This document shows, piece by piece, positions 34,841-46,520 of a DNA stretch of 64,000 bases (position 1 is the first letter of the stretch; each line of letters opens with the position of its first letter). The stretch lies in the NCBI RefSeq assembly GCF_921293095.1, contig NC_060246.1:88657030-88721029 (forward strand), read 5' to 3'. The position numbers and the translations under genes are program-made. The DNA comes from Ischnura elegans. Taxonomy: Eukaryota; Arthropoda; Insecta; Odonata; Coenagrionidae. The notes beneath the pieces are model-generated. The model saw only the letters and a program-made list of their open reading frames with translations, had not been told where the DNA came from and ran no database searches.

Positions 34841-34883
34841 GGCACGACCCGGGTTTCGTAACTTGGTTACATCATCAGGTGAC
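34841..34883 (-). ncRNA. Hammerhead-ribozyme-like motif, best core
   Basis: Read on the minus strand from 34883: stem I 5' strand CAC (34879-34881), CUGAUGA (34872-34878), one unpaired U, stem II GUAAC-CAAG loop region-GUUAC, GAAA (34854-34857), a self-complementary stem III CCCGGG (34848-34853), UC, then stem I 3' strand GUG (34843-34845). All catalytic-core bases of the hammerhead are present in the right order. Departures are the extra U between core and stem II and the very short stem III, which suggests activity as a dimer or none. Related foldback at 19314-19400. Confidence 0.5.
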
Positions 34884-35505
34884 TGATTTTACATGCATCT
34901 TACATTAATACACACCAGCCGGACATCCTCCACTCAGAAGGAAACAGGAGGAGACTCTATGCCCTGGAAACGTTGGAGATAATACATTAGAAACGTAGTT
35001 CATATTGTCGCCACTGGCGGCGCTCCCGTTTTTACCCCTGTGACAAAATGCACGGCGAGCAGGTTACCGTCATCGTCATTTGCGACGTGATTTTCTTTCT
35101 TCTTGACGCCTTTATGACATTCAAGGAACTCACAACGCTGCTTTTGCAGTGTTGTCTCCTAGGAGGAGGAGGGCAGCTTCACAAAATACTTTTTGAGTGC
35201 TAAAAATAATGCTAACATTGAAATAATTTCAACCAGCGGGAGCGGAACTTTTAAGCTAGCATATATGTAACAAATCTGCTCCAATCAACCAAGAAAAATA
35301 CGCTTCTCACGCATTTTTAAGAGACACATTAGAATCCCTAACTAAGACAACATTCCGCTTGACAAGGATTCCGGTCCAAATGTTAGTAGATGGCTAAGTA
35401 AATATGTTGAAAGTTCAAATTATGTAATTTTGCGGCTTCACTAGATTGCCAGTAAGGGAATTTTTTTTATTATTACGGTATTTTTGAAATCAAGACTGCC
35501 GAGGA
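34884..35505. other. No recognised gene or element
   Basis: A small palindrome CGCCACTGGCGGCG (35011) resembles two hAT ends head to head, but no element could be bounded. Confidence 0.35.
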
Positions 35506-35511
35506 ACATGG

Positions 35512-35700
35512 TGTCATGGTAGTTCAAGTGGTAGAACATCTTGCTCGAATAAGGGAGACCCGAGCTCGATCTCGGTCAATGCAACTGATGTTGTGTCTGT
35601 GGAATATTCGCTCTTATTGTTCGCTTGCACTTCTGGGTGACTCGCTGTCAAGGTAAACCATCGGCTAGTCCGAATTATTCCTCTTGAATAATTTAAGTTT
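35512..35700 (+). mobile_element. tRNA-derived SINE
   Basis: An A box TAGTTCAAGTGG (35520-35531) fits the tRNA consensus, and a degenerate B box AGCTCGATCTC follows at about 35563. The non-tRNA body continues to about 35700 and ends near TTGAATAATTTAAG. It is not a functional tRNA because the T arm is eroded. Confidence 0.55.
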
Positions 35701-35884
35701 TATGTTTTTCATTTACATGATAATTACATCATATATGCAATAAAAATAGTTTTTCAGAGCGGAGAAACTACGCAGTGCTGGACATGGTGGGTAAGGAGAG
35801 GTAACTTTTAGATGAGATACGGAGGACTTGACTTAGTTTATTTAACCTGGGTTGGGTGAGGCCAGGTGGCCCCATCTTCCCTAG

Positions 35885-36130
35885 GGTCGAAGGTTTGGAT
35901 AGAGCGAGTACTTAGCGGGGAGGGGATGTTGAAAACGGTGTTAGATGGTAGAATGTTAGGTAAACGAGGCAGGGGAAGGAAGAGAATAGGATTTATAGAT
36001 AGATTGAAAGGGAGTAGGCGTTTTTGAGAACTGAAGGGAAAAGAGCTTGATGGAAGGGGAGGCTCCCAGATTTCTTCTCGAGTACTCGAGTCTCGAACTA
36101 GAATAGCGTCAAAATCCATTTCCGGGATTG
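35885..36130 (+). pseudogene. LINE C-terminal fragment
   Basis: The + frame encodes VLSGEGMLKTVLDGRMLG, then KRGRGRKRIGFIDRLKG, a stop, then ELKGKELDGRGG. The basic GKRxRGRxR block followed by a D(R/D)LK segment is the usual C-terminal tail of many animal non-LTR reverse transcriptases. Only this tail survives, with one stop. The long minus-strand frame over the same bases is its shadow. Confidence 0.65.
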
Positions 36131-36169
36131 CAATTTCCTAAAATATTCCGCGGGAGGGCCCCATCATGA

Positions 36170-37785
36170 GCCCCTGCCGAGGTCCACTATTCACTCTAGG
36201 CAACTCCTGGTTAGGGTCGTTTCCTTCAAATCGCCACCTCAGTATTACATTTTAAAATTTAATGCAGGACCACGGTGAGATTGATTAATGCCATTGTATA
36301 CCCTCAAGGTTATAAAATGGCATTTGATGAATTTTTATTTTACCTAGGTAGTTTTCATGCAGTAGGCTTAGCCCAAAGCCTTAAAATGTAATTAATGCGG
36401 TTCCAATGATGAATCTATGAATAAGATACGTTAAAAGATCACAAAGTGATGGGTTCTCGTAGAAGATGACTAATGAATAGATTGTACAGAATTACCTCAT
36501 TTCCATTGATTTTTTTCCACACATTTTTATGGCAAGAGTAATATATTCCTAATTTCGTTAAAATACTAGTTTTATTCGTGGCTTCGAACAATTTTTAGAA
36601 TAAAAACCTTCTTAGAGGTATAGTAAACTATAAACCCCTCTACTCTAGTTTTTGCATCATCCTTCATGGCTATAATGTAGTCGTAAAAACGACATAATGA
36701 GTTACTTTCTCTCAGCACCGAATAGGTTATGAAAGAAAAACACAATGTCTATTAATGCTGCGTGCCGTGGTCGTCAGCTTAGTCATGGATTTTTTCGGAA
36801 AGTGACAAGATATGAAAGAATATTTATTTATATATTTTATGTATGCATGTTTTATAGTATTTAATATTCCAATGAATTATTCTTTAAATATTTTTAGGAA
36901 TGGTGTAAAAATTGTTCAATATTAAGACTTTATGCAGTGGATGGTGGGGTGAGGAAATAGGTAAGAAAGCATTTTTCGACTGCTGCGCCTATAAGAGCCC
37001 ACAATACTATGCGATGACAAAACCGAGAAAATTAGACAACTGAAACCATCAAAAATACAGAACTTCTTAGTAGACAGCTATAACTGCTAGGAACTTGAGC
37101 TGCAACAAAGCACGTGAAATTTCAGCGTAGCGTAGCGTGGCGCCTAAAAGAAACTGGCTTTCGTTCTGTTAGTTTAACTTTGGCGGCAGCACTTTCAGTG
37201 TTATCGCGTCAATCCCTCCAGCACGCGTTCGATCAGCATGTTCATTGGTCGACATTGCCCTTCGATTACAGCTTGAATCCCATCGAACTTCGGAGACAAT
37301 GACCTGCGAGTATTATTGAAGTGGACTCCATTAATGGACTCCACTTCATTAGCTAATGCAATATTCGTATTACAGTACATAGTTGTTCGGTAGTTGAGTC
37401 GCCATGCAGCGAACATTGGAGGTAGCGGCTTTATTGCGAACTATTTACGTTTAGACTATCCACCCATTTTCGAAATGCTTATCATTTGCTAACATTTTTG
37501 TTAGACGCCAGTGTAAAATAAGACGCAAGATATTATCTGCATTGTATGTTTAGTCCTGCAAAAAATTCAATTACTCCAAATTATCTCGTGGTAATGAATG
37601 CGTTAAGTAAAATTCAGTATGATTTTAGATATTAATTCTGTGAATGTACGTAGTTTCAAATACGTAAATCAATAACATCGTGCAACAGATTTGTCTAATG
37701 AACGGTTGCAAATAATGACTACTGGAGTATTTTTCAAATCATAGTTTGTCTCTGTTCCGATGTAATTTCGATAGAAAACTATCCG
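36170..37785. other. No recognised gene or element
   Basis: AT-rich, with a short inverted pair around AAGTGGACTCCATTAATGGA at 37318. No gene is supportable. Confidence 0.4.
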
Positions 37786-37848
37786 ATGCTCAATATAAAT
37801 GCTAGTACCGAGGGCTAATGAATATAAAGATTCGCTGAAAGCATACTA

Positions 37849-40496
37849 CAGGGACGCCAGTGGCGGCTCGTGAGTCAAATGCTAGGGGGGGCGCACTCCA
37901 CCGGGGGGTCATAATTTTTTAATATTTCGTGTATTTTATTAAGTTTTTACGGCAATCTAGGAATTAAATTCTGTGATGCCATACGTTCCGTTTTTTTCAA
38001 CAAAAATACCTAGTTTTCCTAATAAAGCTTGATTAATAAATACTAAATGCAGTAGACTCTCAGTCATACAGATCGGCTTAGTCCGGACTCTCGATGATAC
38101 TGATCAATGATATTGAAGAATAAAAATATATTTGCTGCGATATTTTGCAAATACAAACGAAAATACGTAACTTTAGGTTTTAGCGTCTACATTCTTCGTG
38201 CGGATATGCCCGCAATACACTTCTGTTGTTCATTTTGCAATCATAATGCGTTATTTGTCAAATCTATACAACATTTGCAATGATTTAGGTAGCAATGACA
38301 CTTGTAACACCTGATGAGGGAGGAGAGTATCACTGACTTCCACGAGGCAACAAACACTACTAGAATGCGCGCGCTTTGCTATTGCAGATGTAAACTTTGA
38401 TGGCGGTGTTCGCGTTGCTTCTTGAATACAGTATGATTTAAAATCAACAATTAAACATTTCTCACACATTTTTAACAAAATATGAAATACTCACAGGCCT
38501 TTAGTTATATTGCAAAAGTCCATCCTTCTTCCATTTTGTCCAGCAAAGTGATCAATTACACGTTCGTTGAAATCAGCGCTGGACAACAATTTCTTTCTCA
38601 TTGAACACATGGCAAGGGCACTAGTCTATAAATAAACAAGGGACGACACAAAATAGGCCGACGAAAAATACGACCAAAAAGAACAAGGTGCCTGGACACA
38701 GAATTGGGACAATTTTCCCTATATTTCCCTTAAAAAAAACGAGCACTGTTGATTAATTCAAAATTGTCTTCTTGAATGTACACACAGCACTAAGAAACTT
38801 CTTAATCGGCAATTATGCACAATTAACTCCTCGAAAATGATGTCTGAACTCATTTCACTCCGTTCTTTCCGAGAGTCTTGCCGTTACTATAAGGACGACT
38901 CAAGGGAGATAGAAGTCGTGGTCCACTAATGCTGATTCAGCTGAGGGACGAATTTAAGGTCAGCAAAGGCATTCAAGCAAACAAAGGACGTCACGGACCA
39001 TCTCCTTGAGTCGAGCCGAGCTATGAAGGCACCCTATTCATATGTGGTAAACACACGAGACGCCAACGGGTCGCATTTGGAATAACCGTGTCTTCGAAAT
39101 CATTGCCATGATATAATAGAAAATAAGTTCTAGATCGTAAAAGAAGACGACTCGACTGAGCCACAGATGGGAGCTGTAAGGATTTCCGCACTGATATGAA
39201 CTCTTCGAGGCCACTTAAATCAGACCCAAGTGGGCATTTTCCGTCAGACAGCTACCGCTCTGCCGCCGAGGAATTAGGTGAACATGAACTAATACAACAA
39301 GGACGGCTAGAAAAATGATGAACCTACACACAAAAGGTGCATTGTACCCGGCACTTCATGACATTAATTGAATGACTCTATTTAATGTCGCGCTTAACGA
39401 TTTAAATCATATTTAATCCTTCACCCTTTCACGCACGCAACTATTTCTTAAATTATAAATCAGTGGGGAATGTTAACTGATTTTTCCTAATACTGCAGGT
39501 CTTTTGATAAATTTATCTGAAAAATAGGTACCGTATTTCTAATCATCGGGAAGATATGAATACATTGTTACGGCCTGAATATTATAATATTAGTTTCCCC
39601 AAGGTTCTTGAAATTCGTAATCATAACAGAACTGTGTCAAATACTCGAGAATAGTTTTCCTTCGTCAATACGGCCTTTAACTGGTTGGATTTTATGTGTT
39701 CCGGAATTCAAACACCAAAAAAAGCAAGCATAATGGGATAATTTATTTACTGTAGCAATACCTAGCAGTAATTAAAAATTAAAATCGTATAACTACACCC
39801 AGTACAGTGACCATTCTGATTCCGTAGGTCCCTTTTCTGTGGCAGCATCATGTAGACGCCAGATTATACGCCCGCCGGCCTGCGCTGCGATGTCAACTCA
39901 CTCGTCGCTCTGCGCATTTTCGGACGACGTCCCAAGACTTCCATAAGACACAACGTTAGACGCGTCATAGCACCAGCGGCCCCCACCACTACCACTCTCC
40001 ATATAACTGCATGGGGATGGATTGGGACGTTCTGGCCAGCGCCCCACAGCTACAAATACGAACTTCTCGCGCTATTTCTTTTCGTGTTTTTCCAACACTT
40101 TCGATGGATGGGACTGAAAAAACGCTTTGATTAATCAGATGTATAATTATAAATTAATGGATATTTATATTTTTTTTACTTTTTCAAATATTTGGGAGGG
40201 GCGGCGTCCGAGAGTCCTTATGGGCAAACCGCCACTGAGGGACGCCGACTTACAAAAAATATTGGGGGGGCCCAAACCGGGGATCTTTCCCTGGGAAATT
40301 TTATAAGTGGTGAGTTTTAAGTTTTTTAAGCATTTTGGAAGAGTAATATGATCAAAATTAGAACACTGAGAACTCTAATCTCGATATCTGGACACTCCGG
40401 GGAAAATAGACAAGCCTGACACTTTTTTTCTCACACCCATAACGAATTATTGAGGGGGCTCGGGCCCCCTCAAGCCCCATGGAGTCGGCGCCACTG
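37849..40496 (-). mobile_element. hAT-type MITE H2, copy 2, split by H1
   Basis: One end is CAGGGACGC, then after the H1 insertion CGACTTACAAAAAATATTGG; the other is GAGTCGGCGCCACTG (to 40496). Without H1 and its duplication H2 is about 260 bp, the same length as the intact copy at 46928-47186, of which it is the reverse complement. Flanking host bases AGCATACTA (37840-37848) and AGCATACA (40497-40504) are an 8-bp duplication with one indel. The tandem copy near 40825-40835 shows the site without H2. Confidence 0.82.
37858..40237 (-). mobile_element. hAT-type element H1, copy 2, 2.38 kb
   Basis: The ends are CAGTGGCGGCTCGTGAG and CTTATGGGCAAACCGCCACTG. Flanking 8-mers AGGGACGC (37850-37857 and 40238-40245) are identical. 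It is inverted relative to H1 copy 1, and shares its ends and the 39880-40237 part. The interior (about 38000-39830) is absent from copy 1 and has no frame above 75 codons, so no transposase is recognisable; it may be a long non-autonomous form or a badly decayed autonomous one. It inserted three bases inside the terminus of MITE H2. Confidence 0.88.
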
Positions 40497-41500
40497 AGCA
40501 TACAAAACTCCTCGAAGTCGAGCCTTACGCTATTTCTCAGGCCAAAGCAAAATTTCGTTCCAAGTCCCATCATTTATTTAGAGGCAGCATCGATCCCTTT
40601 ATAACATTTTCATATGAATATTTTCTCTGTACTCAATGCTATACGCTCTAATAGCTTGATCTCAATATTGTTGGTATACCTGCGAGTAACTGATTCCCTA
40701 TGCCAATTTTTCAAGAAATTATCCATAGTTCAATTTAAGAAAATTCTTTTCTGATTGGTTTCATACATGAAGCTCTTTGAGTAAATGCTAGTATAGAGCG
40801 TTAATGGGAATAAAGCTTCACTCAAAGAATAGAAAACTCCTCGAAATCGAGCGATAAGTGGAAATGTTAAACTCTTGGAATCCAATCAGGTGATTTTTTT
40901 ACTGCCTCGTGAAAGATGATAAAGCTACCCTTTGTTCTTGGCACTGAGGTAATATGATACGAATTTCCGCATCCGTTAAAATGATATCAGTATCATGTGC
41001 CTCGTTTTCTTCGATCGATCTTTATTCATTTAGAAGCAGCATCGATACGTTTATAACATTTTAATTTGAATTTATTCACGGCATTTAATGCTCAATACAT
41101 GTTGAAAAGCAGACAATTTTTTTGAACACGAATTTTCATTTAGCTATCAGGCTGAGAACCTATTAGACCTCCCACGTAATATTCTCGCTTCGCATCGATT
41201 TTGTAAAAAATTAAAGGTCTCTTGTGGGATCAACTCATGGTCTCTTTATGAATGTGAAGGATTTTTTTCCATATCAATATCTCATCGACAATGTAAAAGG
41301 GAAATATATGCTTTGGGAATCTAAATTTAGTTATTTTTATCTCTCTCGCTATCACGAGGTAACTTGTATAAAAGAGTATTGGTGTGGGCATATGTTTCCC
41401 ATCTCAAGTTCCCCCATACTCAATCCATAAAGGGACTTAAAGAGGATGAGTCTATTCATGAATGCAGATCTTAATTTAAAATGGTGTATGCTGTAATTGT

Positions 41501-43690
41501 GTGGAAATGAAGAAGTCAATTGGAGAGCCTTCATAAAATGTCAATCCAAAAGTTATGAGGACAGTCATGACCACAGGCAATAATTTTCCCAGAGGGAAGA
41601 TTCATAGGTTGGTACGGCTGGTATTTCAATTAACCTCTGTCATCATTTTCTAACGCTTTATTCAAACTGCAGGAACTACAGTTGGGCTTTGAATTTAAGT
41701 CCTGAAGCATAATGTCAGAGGTTAAGTAAAATATCAGATGCATAATATTTCCTATGGTGATGATTCTATTTATAACAAGTCGGTAAAGATTTTCTCAGCG
41801 TGGAAATTTATATTTATTTTTATTCTAGCTTTTCCAGAAAGGTGACGGATAACTTATATCCGTCCTCTTTTCCTTAATACACTTTAAGCGTTAAATGGAT
41901 GAAATGACTCGAATCGGCTGCGTTGTTGTTCCAACTAAACGATATCTATAGATAAATATTTTATCTCGGTTTTTTTCACGTATTTATCTATCGAGGTTCT
42001 TGATTGCGATGCTGAACTAGGAAGCATTCATTTGATCTTAGTGAAAGGATCTCATATACCTCTTAAATACCTCCTAAATAGACGCGTAAATGTGGCTATG
42101 TGGAGCGTCGGCTTTCCATGCCGTAGGCTTATATTCGTCTGTGAAAGTTGATTATGCTGTCATCGTACGCCGTTTTTGTAAGTCTAATGATGCTTGTAGT
42201 TAGAGGTGCGGTGGCAATCTTAGTCTAAGCGGCTCACACCCTCTGTGATTAACCTAATTGTCGGTTGAAAGTCTTTAATCCTGTTGTTGGCTTTGATTGA
42301 GTATAATAGGTGCGTAGAATGATAGTGAATCAATTTTACGATTGTAAGTGTAAACCACCTTACCAAAATCATGTTTTCGTACCTAGTAATTTTAGTAGTG
42401 AATTTAGTAACTTCGAGCACATGTAGATTGAGAATTGCAATTGAGAATTGAGGGGAGAGCTGCATCAAACCATTCTTAGGATTGTTGACCAGTGATGATG
42501 AACATTGATAATGAAAAAGTTTGTGCCTAGAATATATGCATCATAATTCAATTAAAGCTTAAGGATACTTAAAAGCTTATTTCATAAAGTTAAACGTGAA
42601 AGTACATGTTGCTCACTGATTTAAATGTGTGTATTACTCTGAGCAAATAACTTTTTCGACTTATGGAATTTTGACGATGGTGAGGTAATTTGTAGCCATT
42701 GACGTAAATAGGTTGGCCTACACTTCACTATTTTAGAAACAACCTTAAATTCATGATTTAAAACTACCACTGTATCGGGATCACTTGGAATTATAAATCT
42801 GCAAGTTCTCTTTCCTTATAAACACTTCATTTTGGCCTATATTTCTGGATTTTAGAAAATTTTCATTTTTCGTCTTCTCTTAGTTAACTGAGATAAACTT
42901 ATGGTTAATATTTTTATGAGGCTCTTATCAAATTTATTTCTCGGTGTGTTCATCTTGCCTCGTAAACGAAGTAATTATCCAACTTTCATGGCTCTTTAAC
43001 TTCCAGTTTCCCGTGCCCATTACTCGTAATCTGCCTTTCCTGTGCAAAAATAAATCCATGACGAACAGCAAAGTGCACGGGGCCAACTCACCTTTATTAT
43101 GTCGGAGTTGCAAACTCTCGGAGTAAAAGCCGCAAAACTCGCAGAGTGCTCCTATTTTGTCTAACGTACAGGCAAACCTAAGCTAAAATAAATCCTAGTG
43201 GCCTGATTTTCAACGGGGTTCTCACTCATAGTGGGAATATTAGCACTTTACCGCGTTTTCGTCGAGCCTGACTTATCGCTTTAGATAATTAACTCCTCCA
43301 GGCTAAAGTTTCTGGATTTCTCTTCCGTTCTTACTGACTTATCTTTATCAGCAATGGGATCGACTGAAGGGAATAGAAAGCAAAATAAGTGATATGCTCT
43401 TAACTCCATTCTTGGAGAATATTTAATGTTGCGAAGTGAAATATCAAATATTTCTCACTCACTCAGTTATTCAACCCGAAGATTATTTTGGATAGGTGAG
43501 GGTAGAGCTTAGACTTAGCCACTGACTTGTGTCACACATTCATTGTAAGGTGGTCGATTTCTTTTCCTGGGCCACGAAGATTTTGAATTTCGAAGATTTT
43601 GTTTTGAGGAGTTATCGGAGGCTTCACCCAAGAATAAAACCCGAGTCTCCTCAATCAGTAGCTAAATATTTATGCGTTCTATATTGTGTA
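41501..43690. other. No recognised gene; one short dispersed repeat
   Basis: AT-rich. A stretch at 43462-43525 (ACTCAGTTATTCAACCCGAAG, then GGATAGGTGAGGGTAGAGCT) resembles 52415-52485 (CAGTGACTCAATCCGAAGG, GGGTAGATGAGGTTAGAACT), so an unnamed dispersed repeat is present at both. Confidence 0.4.
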
Positions 43691-43694
43691 AAAC

Positions 43695-43935
43695 TGGAGA
43701 TAGAGGGTTTGGATTGAGCGAGTATTAAGCGAGACTGAGACGCAGAAAACCGTGATAGGGGAAAGGTACTGAATAAATATGGAAGGAGCAGGCAACATAC
43801 TAGATTTATGGATTGACTGAAAGAAAATGGGTCTCATTATCATTAATATGATTTAACGATGGAAGCTCATCTTATTGTTAGTAGAGGAGGACAGATTGGA
43901 ATGAATGTCAACATACCTCTTGTAAACCTCCCTTG
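43695..43935 (+). pseudogene. Second LINE C-terminal fragment, heavily decayed
   Basis: The + frame reads, across several stops, GKVLNKYGRSRQHTRFMD, LKENG, YDLTMEAH and NVNIPLVNLP. The order (basic block, F-M/I-D, L-K-E, acidic helix, final NLP) parallels the fragment at 35885-36130 and the tail of animal LINE reverse transcriptases. The two share the preceding TTGGAT-GAGCGAGTA block. It is more mutated, so older or a different subfamily. Confidence 0.5.
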
Positions 43936-44720
43936 ACCGGTTGAATACTTTATTAATTTCAGTCATTTTTGTATGATTAAACTATTATCGCAATCATTTC
44001 ATAGAATCCTGCTACAGCATTTTGTCATTATCCTCACAGGAACAGACGTATGAAAGATTGATACTCGTGGTTTATAAAATTATTCTCGTCATTATTGCAG
44101 GAGCTAACTCTCTCTCTCTGCGCCTTTATGGGGAAGCTTGCTATTATTTACTTGGTTAAAAATATTTTGGACGAGCATTATCACAATATAAATGAAGGAT
44201 CGACTGTATGGCGGCGTCATTTCTAGAATTGTGTTATCTTTAACCGTGGGCTCGACGTGACTACAGGTGCCTTGAAGTGAAAATGTTGCTTTACTGGCCT
44301 TTGTCGTATTGTAAAATAGTGTGATCTTCATATTAACCTAATTTGAGTTTTCTGTAGGATGAATAATCAAGGAACCAATACATAAGGAAATAATCTCCTA
44401 AACTGGTTATTTTGACTTGACAAGGCGATCGTATTCAGGAAGAGATTTAGTGGATTGCTCACTTCACATCAACCAATTCCCAATGAAAATTTTCATCTTG
44501 CATGAGACGGTTACTCCATCTTCACACCTACGTTTCCGCTATTCATCAATGAATGTTTTTATTCATGTTTTTTTTTGTTGGAGGAATTTTAGGTTTCATC
44601 CAAGCTGTTCAATGGTCACTAAGGTTAATTCAATTGGTCAGATATAGGCTTTGAATATCTTATTTTCTTTACAAATGGCTCTTGAATCGTCTTTTCTTCG
44701 CAAATACATCGTATTCATTC
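43936..44720. other. No recognised gene or element
   Basis: AT-rich, with a CTCTCTCTCTCTG run at 44108. Confidence 0.4.
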
Positions 44721-44800
44721 GTGGGCGCCGGTAGAAAAATTGTCAGGGGGGCGATTCGCCTCTGCAGCGTTATGTTTCCAGGAGTGGCGATGGAGCTTTA
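44720..44800. mobile_element. Possible hAT-like end, unbounded
   Basis: GTGGGCGCCGGTAGAAAAAT followed by GTCAGGGGGGCG resembles the left ends of the hAT elements here (CAGTGGCGCCG then a G run). No matching right end or target duplication was found. Confidence 0.25.
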
Positions 44801-44925
44801 ATTTTTTCAGTAAGAAATTAGAAGCTTAATTAGTTAAAACGGATTTTTTTCGCTGTTCTTATCGGTAATGTTTTTCTTTTCTTAACACACTGTTTCTATT
44901 CAAGCTACAAAAGTATGGGGGACAG

Positions 44926-45059
44926 GCATCAAGGCTTTAAAATGGACGTTTCCTCTCCTATGACAGAAACCTTATCAGGGCTAAATCAATCAACTATTTA
45001 GCTCTGATGAGGTCTTAGGCATGGAAGAGGACACATTGGGCGTTTTAAAGGCTTGATGC
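44926..45059. repeat. Foldback repeat with hammerhead-like traces
   Basis: GCATCAAGGCTTTAAAATGG and TTATCAGGGCTAAAT pair with ATTTAGCTCTGATGAG and CGTTTTAAAGGCTTGATGC across a short AATCAATCAACT-type loop. The right arm has CUGAUGA (45004-45010) on the + strand, and the left arm read in reverse has GGAAACGUCC. Together they suggest the same ribozyme layout as the other foldbacks, but each arm alone is incomplete. Confidence 0.6.
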
Positions 45060-45179
45060 GGCTTGCCCCAAAAAGTTATTAATATTGACGAACATAGACT
45101 GCAAATTTTTTGTCATTTTACGAAAGTAGTCGGTACAGTCATTTCCCAAAAAGTTTCATGATCCATGGAGGTGCAAATA

Positions 45180-45828
45180 GAATGGTTTTTTATTGCCTAA
45201 ATCGAAATATTATTACTCATGGAGTTCGTATTTCACACTTAGATTTTTAATTACGATATCTATTTTTCGCGATTAAATGTAGAGTGAAAATTTTCAAGCG
45301 CGCGAAAACGCGACGGCTAATTATGAATGCTGGGAAAACGCCATGAGACGTAGTTCTGGTTCCCGCTGCCGCAAGTGAGGTGAACTTGGGGCGAGGCTTT
45401 GAGCGCTGATACGGCGCAGGCTGCTAGCAGGTAGCAGAGTACCCTGCTAGCTGGTAGCGCTTGGCTTAAATAAGGATAATTAATATCTTATCAAACGAAG
45501 AAAACTTTCCGACCCTAGGCAGTTTTAATAGGTGATTATTAAGATATGTTTCCCTGAGCTCTGTGGATCATGCATGCATAGGTAATCTCAGACGATGTAA
45601 AACTCCTGACTACAAGTATAGAATCTGGACCCCTGTGACATCTCGTGGAGTTGCATCGCATGGCCGCCAATCTGACCTTTTTTAAATGAGGTTAAAATTG
45701 ACCATTAACGTTCGTCTAAACTGGGATTTTTAAAACCAAACAATTTGTATATTATGAATACACTTATGGTGGTTAACGAATCGCAATTAATGCCTTTCGT
45801 TTTCTTCGATGAAGGAAACTACCCTATT
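45180..45828 (+). mobile_element. Dispersed element R1, copy D
   Basis: Collinear with copies A-C from TTTTTTATTGCCTAAATCG to GAAACTACCCTATT. The first 15 or so bases, including the left terminal repeat, are lost or altered. It shares GGGCGAGGC and CTGATACGGCGCAGG with copy B, its closest relative by eye. Confidence 0.82.
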
Positions 45829-46365
45829 CTCCCCTCCCTGACGCCCATGTCTTTATTCCGTGGTCGCCTCTGGCGCTCTTGATATTCATGGCACCCAAGA
45901 TCGTTTCCCAGGTCACGGAGTAATCCAACGCTGCATCCTTGACAGTGACGCGCGAGTACGTCTTTTTCAAGGATGAAGAGAACGTGCGGCTGCACTTAGA
46001 ATGACGAGGATGCGTTAAAACCAGTTAAGTCGCCAAATAAATCTGCGGAGAATTAGAAAGGTGATTCCTAGACTAATGCATTTATTTCAATGTTCGCAGT
46101 TTATACCTTTACCTCTTACAGTTTGTTATCATATGAAGTTGTTCAGGAACGTAGAGAACGAGAAGAAAGATCTTGTGCTTTCCCGATGAATTAACTTGAT
46201 AAAGTTATTTCGGTTTTTTCAGCCACGTGAGAGGGAATCCATCGTATCCGACTTTTCGAGGTCTTTGACATTTCTCGTCCTCGGCGAACGATTCTCGTCC
46301 TTTTTATGTTACTTTTATCTTTGCAGTTATCTCCATTGCTTTCGGGTAAGCTTCGTCGAAGTTAA
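45829..46365. other. No recognised gene or element
   Basis: Mixed composition without assignable coding sequence. Confidence 0.4.
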
Positions 46366-46369
46366 TTTT

Positions 46370-46520
46370 CAGATGACCTGTAGTGGCCAATGCTGGCCGC
46401 ACCTTACGATCAGTGCGAAAAATCCACAGCGAAAGAAATCATTCGCCTTGACAGGGATTCGAACCCGGGTCCTCGGTCGAGTGCTTTAGCCAGTTAAGCT
46501 ACCGAGTCATTCTTCCCTGT
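46370..46520 (-). mobile_element. tRNA-derived SINE
   Basis: On the minus strand a consensus A box TAGCTTAACTGG (46493-46504) and a perfect B box GGTTCGAATCC (46458-46468 region) are correctly spaced. The non-tRNA body follows to about 46370 (GGATTTTTCGCACTGATCG). The T and anticodon arms do not pair properly, so this is a SINE and not a tRNA gene. ATCCACAG and CTGTGGAT lie symmetrically outside. Confidence 0.65.

Larger units (their letters stand above)
37790..41500 (+). repeat. Diverged tandem duplication, period about 450 bp, interrupted by two hAT elements
   Basis: Blocks recur in order. GCTAGTACCGAGGGCTAATG (37801) matches GCTAGTATAGAGCGTTAATG (40788). AAAACTCCTCGAAGTCGAGC (40504) matches AAAACTCCTCGAAATCGAGC (40833). 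AGCAGCATCGATCCC (40583) matches AGCAGCATCGATACG (41036). TTGGAATCCAATC (40874) is echoed by TGGGAATCTAAATT (41315). This gives two clear copies and a weak third. The first copy is split by H2 and H1. Confidence 0.6.

Noticed and set aside
46440..46520. Possible functional tRNA gene (minus strand)
   Set aside because: A and B boxes are perfect but the T and anticodon arms do not pair and a SINE body follows.
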